From: an uncultured Elusimicrobia bacterium
GTDB taxonomy: Bacteria; Elusimicrobiota; Elusimicrobia; Elusimicrobiales; UBA9959
Length of the DNA stretch: 64,000 nucleotides
NCBI GenBank assembly: GCA_903917735.1
Contig: CAIXBR010000005.1
Location: forward strand, 19,797-83,796
Direction of reading: 5' to 3'
Shown here one piece after another: positions 7,443 through 19,200 of this stretch. Every line of letters starts with the position of its first letter. The first letter of the stretch is position 1. Under the pieces are notes generated by a model. It made no database searches and was not told the origin of the DNA. It saw nothing but the letters and a program-made list of their open reading frames with translations. A program made the translations under genes and the position numbers.

Positions 7443-8894
7443 ATGCGTTATCTATTTACCTTGATACTGCTGGCCTGTCTTTGCCCCGGCTTGCGGGCGG
7501 CCTACATCTATTCCTGGCGGGGCGAGGTGGACGTCCGCAGGAGCGAAACCTCCGGCTGGGACAGGGTAACGGGGGAAGAAAAGATCCCGCTGGCGGACGG
7601 TGAGGATATACGCACCGGCAGGGCCTCCACCGTTGAGATCTTCATGGAGGACGGCTCAAAGGTGAAGCTGGCCCCCCTGTCCGAGTTTAAGATGACCTCC
7701 GAGAGCAAGAGCGCCGTCTCCCTCGGTCTTTATTTCGGGCGCGTGCGTTCGTGGGTGAAGAAATTTTCCAGGAAATTCGAGGTCCGCACCCCCTCGGCCG
7801 TCTGCGCCGTGCGCGGGACGGACTTCATGGTTTCCGCCGACGCGGAAGGCAACAGCCGGGTAGAGGTTTACGACGGCAGCGTGCTGGCGGGCGACTCGAA
7901 AGGGAGCTCAGGGCTGCTGCGCGAGGGCCAGTTCGTGGAGATCCCCAACGGCGGCAGGATGCGGGAGCCGGGCGCTAACACTAACGGGTCCGGCGATATG
8001 AATTCCTCGGTAGCCAATCCCTCCCAGGCGGCCAGGAACGAGATCTACAGCGAGATCTCGAAGGAAGACGTTATCTCCCGGGCCCAGCAGGAGATACAGT
8101 CCGCCGAATTCCAGAGCCGCAAGGTGGCGATAGACGCCTTCGGCAACCGCGTGCGCATGGAGGAATATACCATCAGGCCGGAGGCCAACCAGTTCAAGTA
8201 TGTGGTATTGAACACGCGGGAAAGCCGCTTTGATTTCGGCAAGATACTTTTCACCTTCAACGCCCCTCTGCCTTCCGACCTGTCATTGGCCACGGCCAAC
8301 ATGATCATGTCTCCGGGCAACGCAGCGCCGCAGTGGTACCTGACGGCCATGAACAGCGTGATGTCCAACACCACGGACAAAGTGACGGAGGACGCTTTTG
8401 GGGGGGCCATGGTCTCCAACGGACTTTCCTCCAATCCCGCTTATCAGCTGGTTTTCGGCAACTATTCTTTTTACGCCGCCGGCCCGGCGCAGGCTGCCGA
8501 TAACGGCGGGCTGGGCAAATGGATATGGACCAAGGCCGGTTATAATGTCGCCACCGGGGGGGTGGACTCTGTCTCCTACCTGGGCGGCACCGGGCTGTCC
8601 TCCACCGCCAGCGGGGATATCTACCACAGCGTCTCGAAGAACATCTTCAACGACACCGGCGACCCCGCCGCCAATACCTGGATACAGGCGGAGGATTTCC
8701 TGCTCTTTGATAACGGCAAGCTGCTTTCCCCCGGAGATTTAGGCGCGGGGCTTGGCGGCGGCGAGACTCTGGACAGCGTAACCGACAAACTTAATTTCGA
8801 GCGTGTGTACACCAGCTCCCTTTTCGGCGGCCGGACGATAAACCTGGAGTATTCCGCCAAACTCCTCAAGGACGCCGGACTGCTGCGGTTTTAG
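7443..8894 (+). CDS. Secreted FecR-domain protein
   Basis: A 483-residue protein with signal peptide (MRYLFTLILLACLCPGLRA). Residues about 45-165 form a FecR domain: PLADGEDIRTGRASTVEIFM, DGSKVKLAPLSEF, and the hallmark FEVRTPSAVCAVRGTDFMV. Unlike sigma-regulator FecR there is no N-terminal cytoplasmic anchor and no sigma-factor gene nearby, so it probably acts as a secreted structural or sensory domain. The C-terminal 300 residues are unrecognised and rich in Gly, Ser and Asn. It starts behind a consensus promoter and AGGAG site, and leads into a beta-barrel gene, the giant propeller protein and a PorV-like gene on the same strand. Confidence 0.75.
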   Translation: MRYLFTLILLACLCPGLRAAYIYSWRGEVDVRRSETSGWDRVTGEEKIPLADGEDIRTGRASTVEIFMEDGSKVKLAPLSEFKMTSESKSAVSLGLYFGRVRSWVKKFSRKFEVRTPSAVCAVRGTDFMVSADAEGNSRVEVYDGSVLAGDSKGSSGLLREGQFVEIPNGGRMREPGANTNGSGDMNSSVANPSQAARNEIYSEISKEDVISRAQQEIQSAEFQSRKVAIDAFGNRVRMEEYTIRPEANQFKYVVLNTRESRFDFGKILFTFNAPLPSDLSLATANMIMSPGNAAPQWYLTAMNSVMSNTTDKVTEDAFGGAMVSNGLSSNPAYQLVFGNYSFYAAGPAQAADNGGLGKWIWTKAGYNVATGGVDSVSYLGGTGLSSTASGDIYHSVSKNIFNDTGDPAANTWIQAEDFLLFDNGKLLSPGDLGAGLGGGETLDSVTDKLNFERVYTSSLFGGRTINLEYSAKLLKDAGLLRF

Positions 8895-8944
8895 CTACTG
8901 ACAGCGGAGACAAATAGCTATTAAACGGTTAATAACGAATATTT

Positions 8945-10177
8945 ATGGCAAATAAAAATAAATTCTTTGCTGCGGCGTCTATACTTCTGTCCTTTATTTT
9001 CTGTTCCCTGCCCGCCCTCAACGCCCAGGTAAAATTCATACCGGTGGCCGACGTCTCCCTGCTGGGCGGCAAGTATTATCTGGATTCGGACGCGGCCGCC
9101 CTGCAGGGCCGGATCGACGCTTTTTTCTCTCCTGTGCTGAAGCTGGGGGAGAACCACGACCTGATCCCGGTCTATTCCGGCAACTACTCCGGCACGCAGG
9201 ACATACAGGAACTGGCCGGCGGCGACGTGCTTACCCGCAAGCGCCAGACGCATACCGTCTCGCTGAAGTATGTCTATACGGACGAGTTCAATAAATATAA
9301 ACCCCGTATTTCCTATACCAGGGCGCTGATCAAGGAGACCAATGACGAGAACTGGGGCAAGGGCCTTTTCGATTACACCACGCTTTCTTTCGGTTTTGAC
9401 GCCGAGCAGGAGCGGCCTCACGGCACCTTCACCGAATCCTATGATTTTTTCCGGGTACAGTACCCGAATTACAGCACGCTCCTTTCGCAGTCGCAGACCG
9501 TGATAGACACCACTACCTTCAGCCAGCTTTCCGCCAACGCCGGCGCCAATGCGCTGGACAACACCAACCACCGCCTGGGCCTGGCCTACAGCTGGTTCCC
9601 CGATCCGCTGGTAATGCAGGCCGGCTACAATTTCACTTACTGCAGGTACGGTGAACAGGCTGTGGTGTCCAAACCCGCCGCCGGCCAGCCGTATTTCAAG
9701 AGCGACAAGCGTTCCGACCTTGTGCAGAACTTGAATTTCAGGGTCTTCCGCGATCTGAAGCCGCTGCAGCTCAGCTTGCGGGCCGGCGTGGACTGGCTGA
9801 TATCAAACCAGAATTCCTACGACTCCTCCCGCACCAAGTATATAGGGGACTATTACAGCTACATTGACATGAACCTTAATCCGACCATGGCCTTAGTGCT
9901 GAAGGACGGCACGCAGTTCAGCTTCGGTCTGGACTGGCGCCGTCTCTATTACCAGGGCCGCCTCACGCAGGACCCCAGCGGCAATTACGGCGCCTCCAAG
10001 ATAAACCAGACCTTCTGGCTTACTTCCATCTCGGCGCGCTATCCCGTGTTCGGCAAATTCTTCGCCCGGGCGGCCTACAATTACCAGATCTCGTCGTCCA
10101 ACATGCGCTACGAGGAAAATTACAGATATAACTATAAGGCCAGCACTTACCTGCTGGGCCTGGAGTGGGAGTTTTAG
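8945..10177 (+). CDS. Predicted outer-membrane beta-barrel protein
   Basis: A 410-residue protein with a signal peptide ending near LPALNAQ. The remainder has many alternating strands with aromatic girdles (LGLAYSWFPDPLVMQAGYNFTYCRYG, FSFGLDWRRLYYQGRL) and ends in the typical barrel signature of aromatic-terminated strands (TYLLGLEWEF, terminal Phe). I do not recognise the family; the call rests on pattern alone. It sits 50 bases after the FecR-domain gene and 102 bases before the giant secreted-protein gene. No obvious ribosome site is seen before the ATG. Confidence 0.6.
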   Translation: MANKNKFFAAASILLSFIFCSLPALNAQVKFIPVADVSLLGGKYYLDSDAAALQGRIDAFFSPVLKLGENHDLIPVYSGNYSGTQDIQELAGGDVLTRKRQTHTVSLKYVYTDEFNKYKPRISYTRALIKETNDENWGKGLFDYTTLSFGFDAEQERPHGTFTESYDFFRVQYPNYSTLLSQSQTVIDTTTFSQLSANAGANALDNTNHRLGLAYSWFPDPLVMQAGYNFTYCRYGEQAVVSKPAAGQPYFKSDKRSDLVQNLNFRVFRDLKPLQLSLRAGVDWLISNQNSYDSSRTKYIGDYYSYIDMNLNPTMALVLKDGTQFSFGLDWRRLYYQGRLTQDPSGNYGASKINQTFWLTSISARYPVFGKFFARAAYNYQISSSNMRYEENYRYNYKASTYLLGLEWEF

Positions 10178-10279
10178 GCGGATAGTCGCAATGCGGATTC
10201 GGTTGCGGAAGATGCCGGATTTTTAGTCGCGTGGTCTTAGACTATAGACTGTGGCGTGGTCGTTCTTTTAGGAGAACTT

Positions 10280-13200
10280 ATGTTTAACATAAAAAAAATG
10301 ATTTTAAACCTGGCCTGCATGGCTGCCCTGGCCGCGCCAGCGGCCGCGGCTTCACCCGGGTTCACCGGGAACTTCTCCCAGTCCGCTGGCTCGGTTTTTG
10401 ACGGCGGGGACTATGACCGGACGTCGGCCATCGCCATAGACACCTGGACCGCGGGCGGACCGTTCGTCTATGTGGTCGGCGGCAGTTCCGATAACGCGGC
10501 CGGCACGGAATACGGCTTGATAGTAAAATACGGTTCCGACGGGGTCATGCTGGCTTCCGATACGTATAGAAACGTGAAGAGCATGTTCCGCTCTGTCCAG
10601 TTCGACGCCGCGGGCGACTTGGCGGTATCCGGGAATGTGGATTCCGCCTTTCTTGTAGTCAAGTACAATAAGGCCCTCTCCAGGCTTAATTCTACTTCCA
10701 TTTCCGGCGGCGGGGACGGGTGGGCTCTCGCTTCCGACTCGCAGTCGAATCTGTATCTCGCCGGCAGCGGTGTGGGCGGTTCCGGCTGGTTCATGAAGAA
10801 GCTGAATTCGTCCCTGGCAGGAACGGCCTCCGCGGATTTCCCCAGCGGCTTTGCGTCGGGCGTGGGCGTTATGCCGGACGGCAGCGTAGTTTTTGTCGGC
10901 AACCTGGATACGGGTTCCAGCAGGGATTGGCATTTCCGCCGCTATGATCAGTCGCTGAGCACTCTTCTCTCCTCGGCTACCTACAGCGTCTCTAACTCTA
11001 CCGGCGGCGGCAGTTATCCTTTTACCGCTTTTGACGGGAACGGGAATATTTATGTCGGCGGCCATAAAGATGTGGCCGGCACACAGTATGCCCATCTGGC
11101 CAAGTTCAGTTCTGCTTTTGCTCTTCTGGATTCCACCACTTCGGCTACCGCCAATTCAGTGTTTGCCCGGCCCGCTCTTAATCCCGCGGCTGACAGACTG
11201 ATAGTGGGGTCTTTTACCGACCAGAAAAGGCTCATGGCGTTCGATCCCTCCAACCTCCACAGGGGAGCGTCTCTCCCGTCGTCTTATCTGGGCATCAGCG
11301 CGGCTGCGGATAACGGCGGTTACGTATATGTCGCCGGCGATTCTCCGTCCGTGACGGACGAAAAGGACCCCGCCAACGATTTCCACACGGTCCGTTATTT
11401 AATTCCTTCGCTGCCTGTAGTGGGCGCGGGCTTCACCGGCAATTTCACGCAGACCTCCGGCGCTAATTTCGACGGCGGGGATATGGATATGGGCACAGGG
11501 GCCGCGTTCTATAACTCCAATGTTTATGTAGCAGGCGGGGCTCTGCCCAACGGCGGCATCATTATCAGATATAACGGGGCCGGAACGGTCCTTTCCTCAG
11601 CCACTCTCGGGGGCGTGGACGGCTTCATGCGCGTGGCCGCCAATGCCAACGGCATTTACGCCGTGGCCCAGGGTACTAACACCGGGTTTGTTACCGTTAA
11701 ATATACGCCAAACCTGGTTTTTGTGTCTTCGGCGGTACTGGCCGGAGATTCCAGCGCCAGGGACCTGACCTTTGATCCGTCCGGCAACGTATACGTGGTC
11801 GGCTCCAACATGGGAGAGGGCGGAAATAACGATTACAAGATAGTCGAATACAACTCGAACCTCGCTCCTATGGGCTCTCCCAAATTGTTCGATGCCGGCG
11901 GCTATGACGAAGGCAAAGGCATAGCCTACGATAGCGGCAATCTTTATGTGACTGGCGACAGCCTGATCGGGAACACCACTTATTTCGTCACCGCGAAATT
12001 CATGGCCTCTACGTCGCTGGTGTTCCAGTCTTCCGTTTCCTACACGGACACCTACGTCGAGCCTGATATGCCCATGGGCGAGAGGCTGGCCATAAGCACG
12101 ACCACGCATAACGTCTATCTCGTGGGTACGAACGGGACCGAGAACGGCCGGCACATATTGACGCTAAGATATTCACAGAACCTGCTGCTGTTGAGCTCGG
12201 CCGCCTTCGCCGGTTCCACTTACCAGTTGGGCGCCGACATTAAGGTGGACAAGGACGGCTACGTTTACACGCTCGGCAAAGACGGTTCGTCCGCCGACCA
12301 CCCGGTGCTGGTCAAATACGATCCCAGCCTGAATTTCCTGTCCAACGCCACAAGCGTTCAGCCTAACAGCTACCTGCCGCTGGCCTTTGCGCTGGATCCC
12401 GCCACCGGTGAAAGCTACGTGACGGGTTTTTATTCCACGGACGGGTCTAAGGACATGCCAAAGGCGGACATGCGCACTGTCAAGCTCCCTCCTCTCGGCA
12501 ACGGCGTCCCCGGCAACCACTCCCCCGTGCTTGCTTGGGCGGGCGGCGGGGCTTACGAGAACGGAGGCCTTAATGTTGTGAACGGCACGGCAGGCAACAC
12601 CTCTATGTTCTTCGTTTACAAGGTTAAATACACGGACCCCGACAACGATCCCCCTGGCGCGGGCTACCCGAAACTGTATGTTACTAACGCGGGAATAGCC
12701 GCTGCCATGCAGGAACAGGATCCCGCCGATAAAAATTACAGCGCCGGCAAGATCTACACCTATGCCACGCAGCTCTCCCCCGGTGCCAATTACGGGTATT
12801 ATTTCGTGGCGCAGGACTCGAACACCGCGCCCGCCACCGGTGTGCCTACGGATATTACTCCGGGCCCGGTCGTGGTCGACGCCCCGACGCTGAGCTATCA
12901 GTTGTCCAACCACTTTTCCGCCGGCATTAACGCCAATCTGGTCCTTGCGCCCGTTCCCGGTTCCAATAATCCGGCGCTCGCGAAGGACCTTGCCGGGAAT
13001 GTTTATACCGCGCAAACTTCCGTTTTTAACGCGGTTCCCATGCTGGTGCTGACCAAGTATAATTCCGCGGGCGGCGTACTGTGGACCAGATTCATTCCTT
13101 CCGGTATCCTTGTGGCCAAGGATATAGCGGCAGATGCCCTGGGCAACAGCTATGTGCTGAGCGCTATAGGCGGCGGTTCTTTATTCATAACCAAATACGA

Positions 13201-16200
13201 CGCTATGGGCGCGGAAGTGTGGACCAACACCTGGTCCTCCGGCAATCCCGACACTCCGGGAGCGATCCGCGTCACTCCCGACGGCACTGTGTATGTCGCG
13301 TCCTCGCATTCTGCAACCCCCAGTGGTACCAAGATCGCTTTGGCGAAATTCAACGCCTTCGGCGCTCCCGTCTGGAGCTCGCCGGTGGAATACCAGTCAG
13401 TCCCCGGCAGCAGCATCGATACTGCGAACTCCATGGCGCTCATCCCCGGGGCTACCGCCTTCATCTACGTGGCCGGGAACAGCAATCTCAATGTCCCGGG
13501 CGGCAGCAGCGACGGCCTCCTGGCGAAGTTTGTTGATGTGGGCCCCGCGGCGTTCGTGAACGGCAACGCAATAAGGTACGACAGTCCCAATAAGGGCTAC
13601 GACACGGCCAATTCCGTCGCCGTGGACCAGCTTGGCAACGTGTACATGACCGGTTCAGAAGAGAGGTCCGACCTCGGGCAGGGCAACAATATCTGGGTGG
13701 CCAAATACGATCCTTTCGGCACCAGGCAGTGGCTTCAGGAGTACAACTCCGGCTCCTACACCAACGACAACGGCAATGCCATAGCTCTGGATAATTTCGG
13801 CAATGTCTATGTCGCCGGACAGGTGGATCTGTGGAGCAGCGGCACGGGCGAAAATCTCTGGATAGGCGAATACAATTCCCGCGGCGTTATGCTGCTGGAC
13901 CGCCATTATTCTCCCGGCAGCGGTTCTGATAACGCCTATGGCATAGCGGTAGGCTCGGCTTCGGTCTATGTGCTTGGTTCGTTCCTTAATAACAGCGTCA
14001 CCCCCGCAGTTCAAACCTCCGGCCTGTACATCCTGCCGGCCGTGTCCGGCGGCGGAGGCGGCGCCCAGGCGGCGTTCCTTGCGGCCATGGAAGGCTCTAA
14101 CACCGGTTCCGTGGCGCTTTCCTGGAACTATCCGTCCAGCCTGCCCGCGGGCTCGTCCTTCACGATCCAGTACAGCACTTCCCCTAACGCCGTCTGGTCC
14201 CGCGACTCGGCGCAGGTGACCGTTTCCACCATGCCCAACCAGGGCGATATGCAGAACTATACCATCGGCGGCCTTATGACCGGTAGAAATCCGGACCAGA
14301 CCATGTTCCCGAACTATATGTTCCGGGTCTGGCTGGTGTCTGCCGACGGCAGTTCCACTCTGCTGCCTGGCGCCACCAGCTACGCAAAAACTCCCTTCGC
14401 CTACGACAACACCATGTATTACGGCCAGGACCGCATATCCTATCTTTCCAACGTGCAGGCGGGGAACGGCACCAGGAACGCCGTGGCGGTGGTTGGCGAT
14501 TCCGTTTACCAGGCTTTCGGCAACGCTCCCATTGCGGGCAGCGACCCGTTAGGGCTTGGTTTCAGGAAGTATAATCTCAATAATTACGTAGAATGGACCC
14601 GCTTCTTCAACACCGCTTCCGGCGCTTATTACAGCGTCAATGCCCTGCTCCGCGATAACGCCGGGAATTTCTACGCTGTGGGCGGCGAAACGCCCTCCAG
14701 TGACGCGACTAACAAAAATCTATGGATAGGTAAGTTCAGCGCTGCGGGCGATCTGCTCTGGTCCGCTTCCGAGGACGTCAATGGCGGATTCGATGAACTG
14801 CACGGCGCTGCGCTGGACGCCGCCGGCACCGGCCTTTATGTGGCCGGCGAGTTCAGTGACAGCGGCCAGGCCCAGGAAATATTGGTCAGGAAATATGACG
14901 TTTCCAATGCCACAGGCACTTCCGTTAAATGGCAGTACACGGAACCCGGCCGGGGTGGCAGGCCTGCTGCCAGCGCCCGCGGCATAGCGGTGGATGCGGC
15001 CTATGTTTACGCCGTCGCAACGATCTCCGGTTCAGTGGATAACGATATCTGTGTGCGCAAAATTAGGCAGTCCGACGCGGCCATCGTGTCGTCCTTCACC
15101 TACAACTCCGGTTTCGGCGATGATTCCGGCAATGATATAGCTGTGAACGCCGCCGGTGTTTATGTGGCCGGTTCCATAGCCACCCCCAGCGAGACGCAGT
15201 CCATATATATGGCGAAGTACCAGCTCTCCCTCGGCACTACCTTCTGGGCACTGACCTCCGGTCCTCAGGGAAATTCGGAGATGAACAGCCTTAAACTGGA
15301 CGCCGCCGGAAATGTTTACGGCGCCGGTTACGAGACCCGGGGTGATAACAAGGACGCTATTTACGGAAAACTGGCGGGAACGGACGGGGCCATTATCTGG
15401 AACCGTTCTTTCAACGATAACAACGCCGGCAATATCGCGGCCTACTCCGTGCAGGTGGATACGGCCGGCCGGGTTATTTCCGCCCTGGACGACAACGGGC
15501 GCCCGGGCTTCTTCGTGTTCCCGCAGCCTTCGTTCGCCCTGCAGGCCATGCCGTATACAGTGCCCGGCTCGGTGAAGCTCAGCTGGATGGCGCGTGATAA
15601 CGCCAACTCGGCCGACTTCTACATCCAGTACAGCACGGACCCAAACGTAGCCTGGTCCACCTCCGCTGCCCAGGTAACGTTCACGAATAACAACATGATG
15701 GCCGGCTCATACCAGACCGCCGCCATTTTCGGCCTCGACAACATCAGGGACGCGCGGGGAATGTCTATGGTCCCGCCCTATTATTTCAAGGTGTGGGTCT
15801 CTACGGTTTCCGGTATATTCAACCTGGCGCACGAGAACGCCGTTCCCCCGGCCTCGGCGAAAGCCGCGGACATGAACGTTGCCGAGAGCATGAGCAGCTT
15901 CGCCGGTGACGCCCAGCTTTTCACCGTGGGCTACAACAATAATATGTATTCCCCGGCGGCGGGGATGGAGAAGGAGCTGAACGGCGTTGCTAGTGACTCC
16001 TCCGGCAACGTTTACATGGCCGCCAACACCAACTGGAGCGGCAGCGACATATTCGTGCTCAAAAAGTTCAATTCCTCCGGCAGCCCGGTCTGGACCAGGA
16101 CTTATACTCCGGGCGAGTTTTACAACATCAAGGCCGAAAGGATAGCGGCGGACGCTTCCGGCAACATCTATGTGACCGGCTATCAGCGCAACCCGGTGGA

Positions 16201-19200
16201 CACTAGCAGGGGGAAGGACCTTTTCCTGATCAAGTTCAACTCGGCCGGCTCATTGGTGTTGAAGTACCTTAGTCAGAAGCCCGGCGACGACGCCGGATAC
16301 GCCGTTACGGTCGCCCCCGACGGTTCCGCCGTTTACGTGGCCGGCAGTTCTACCACCGCGAACATGGAAGACGTCTATGTGGCCAAGTTCCCGGCTTCCA
16401 CCCTGGCGGCCCCGGTATGGGAGAGGGGCTATAACGGCTCGGCTAACATTACCGATATCGGCTACGGCATAGCACTGCACGGCAACTATCTTTATGTTGC
16501 CGGCATTTCCGGAGAAAGCCAGTCCGGCAGGCAGAATTCCGTTGTCTGGGCAGGCAGGTACAGCGCCGGTAACGCGAGCGAGCCTATAACCGCGTATGTC
16601 GGCAGTCTTTCCAACATGCCGGCCTCCGGTTATGACGTGGCCGTGGACAGTTCCGGCTACGTTTATGTGGCCGGCGAGGCCGCTGACGAAGCCTCCTGGA
16701 TGAATAACGGCGTTATCTACAGAGCGAGCGCTGACCTGAGCGATTTCGGGGTTACGGTTTCCACCTATCGCGGCGGGAACCCCTCCGGCTCCAATGCCGC
16801 GGCCTACGGCCTGGCTATGGACGCCATGGGCGGCATTTACGCGGTGGGCATGGAAGAGCGCTACGACCTGAACCAGGACAAAAACCTCTGGATACGGAAA
16901 TTCGCGCCCGACATGTCCGAGCTCTGGACGCAGACCTTCAATTCTAATAACACCAGCGCCGGAATGAATCTGCCGAACGCGGACCTGGGCCTCGACGTAG
17001 CCGTGGATAATGCTGGCTACGTCTATGTAAGCGGCAAGTTCGGCTCCAACGGCGGAATGTACCGCTACAAGCAGTCGAACACGCTGGCTTATAACCCCAC
17101 GCTGACCGTGAACGTTAAGATGGGCAGCAGCGGTTCCGCGGCGACCTCGGCTTTCCAGGGAGTTCCCGTTACGGTCGTGCCTTTCTCGCAGGCCGGCGGT
17201 ATCGACTCCTCCAACGCGAAGACTCTGGTCACTAACTCCAGCGGGACCGCGGCTTTCACTGTTCCCGCCGGCAAGCAGTATTTTGTGGCGCTCTCCACCC
17301 AGGGGTGGATACCGACCATAAAAGACCAGCAGATGGATCCGTACGGCAATTTCTTCGTGCAGCTTAATGGCGACATCGCCAAAGAGTACATCCTTTATCC
17401 CCGGCCCGCCGGAGACCCCGCTTACCCCCTGACGGTCACCGTCAGCAGCGCCATACCCAACGACAGCATCATGGCCGAGATCTTCTATATGAAGACGGGT
17501 GAGAAGGTGGCTTACGGTATGTCGCAGATAGGGGTCAACAAGAGCAGCGTGACCTTTATAGTGCCTAACGTTTCGCCCGCGGACGCGAACGTCTACACGC
17601 TCGGTATCACCATCCCCAACAGGAACGTGATGAAGAGCGTGCCGCTCACCGCGGCTTTCCCGGCGGGCAGCTCCTACTCGGTGAGCATGTCCACCATGGA
17701 AGGCGCCATAGCCGCTTACGGCGGTTTCGACGCCAGCGTTTCCACCAACCCGGCCTCGCTGGAAGGCGTGGTCAGGGACCGGGTTTACACTTCGCCTATT
17801 GCAAACGCCACGGTATCTATTTATCATCAGAATAACTGCAGCCCGGGGAATAATCCGCAATATGACGAGTATGAAACCCTGACCGACGTGAACGGCAAGT
17901 TCTCCTTCTATGACGTGCCGCAGAGCGCTATGCCTTACCAGATGGGGGTTAAAAAAGCCGGCTATTCAAGAGGCGGTTTCGGCGGCTGCTGGTTTGACAC
18001 CAAGAATAGTAAATATGTCTATAACGGCGTCACCGTCTCGAGTTCCTCGGCGGGCAACTACCAGGAATTCGGGCTTGACCAGGCCACGTATACCTTCAAA
18101 GGCATCATCACCTATAACGGCGTTCCTCTGCCCAATGCCAGCGTTATGGTCAACGGCGACTTTGGCTGGTATAACAGCGGCAGCGACGTTTACAGGCAGA
18201 ACGGCGGCATAGCTACCGACGCGAATATAAAGACAGGAGCGGACGGTTCTTTCACGTTCAGCTCTGCCACGCTGAACGGCCTGCTGGAAGGCGGGCTCAC
18301 GCTGCAGGTCTCGTTCTTCGGCAACTGGACCGATATCAACCAGGGAGACAACCATCAGACCGGCAGCAGCGGGCCGGATTACGACGATATCAGGATAGTG
18401 CTTTCTGGCCAGCGCGCGACCGACCTGGACAGCGTCTGTAAAGCCGGCAAAGTATGGGTGCTGAAGGCGGCCGACGGTTCCTGCATGACCGCGGCCAACC
18501 CGGATACGGCGCTTACCTTCAATATACAGCCCGCGGGCGGCAACAATGCCGCTACGCTGCACGGCCAGATGATGTTCGTCACCACGTATACCGTAACCCA
18601 GCAGACCCCGCTGAACATCTCCACTTCCGCTCCGGTGACCGTAATGGCCATGCAGCAGTGCAACGGCAATTGTAACGGACAGGCTATAGGGTTCACTCCG
18701 CTTTCGGGCCAGTTCACTTCCAATGTGGCGACCTACAGCGTAGTACTCTCCAGCGGCATAAGCTATTACACGCAGATAGTGTCGGCCGACTGGGGCGAGA
18801 CCACCTCCTTCGACTCTAACGCCGACTTCTCCTCCACCGACACCGTAAGGATGGACTTCACCGTGGGCAAGTCCGGGGTGCTTAAAGGCAGCATTCTGCT
18901 CCCGAACGGGAACAACTTCAAGCCTTTCTACGGCACCAGCAGCGGAAATAATGATCCGGCCGCGTATTCCGCAAACGTCCAGGTGAAGGGCACGAACGTG
19001 GACGTGAGCAACGGCAACGGCACGGATGACAACGGGGCCTTCGAGTTCCCTAACCTGGCTCCGGGCATCTATGATATAACGCTCCAGCCGCAGGGCTCGG
19101 GCTTCGTCTGGGCGCCGGTAGTAATGACCGGCGTGTCGGTTGCCGTGGGCAAGACCACCGAGGTCAAGCTGCAATTGAGCGAGGGCATTGTGGTGCAGCC

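Noticed and set aside
16250..17860. Minus-strand ORF of 536 codons inside the giant propeller gene
   Set aside because: Antisense shadow caused by codon bias of the repeats; no motif or start signal.
17966..19174. Minus-strand ORF of 402 codons inside the giant gene
   Set aside because: Antisense shadow with no recognisable domain.
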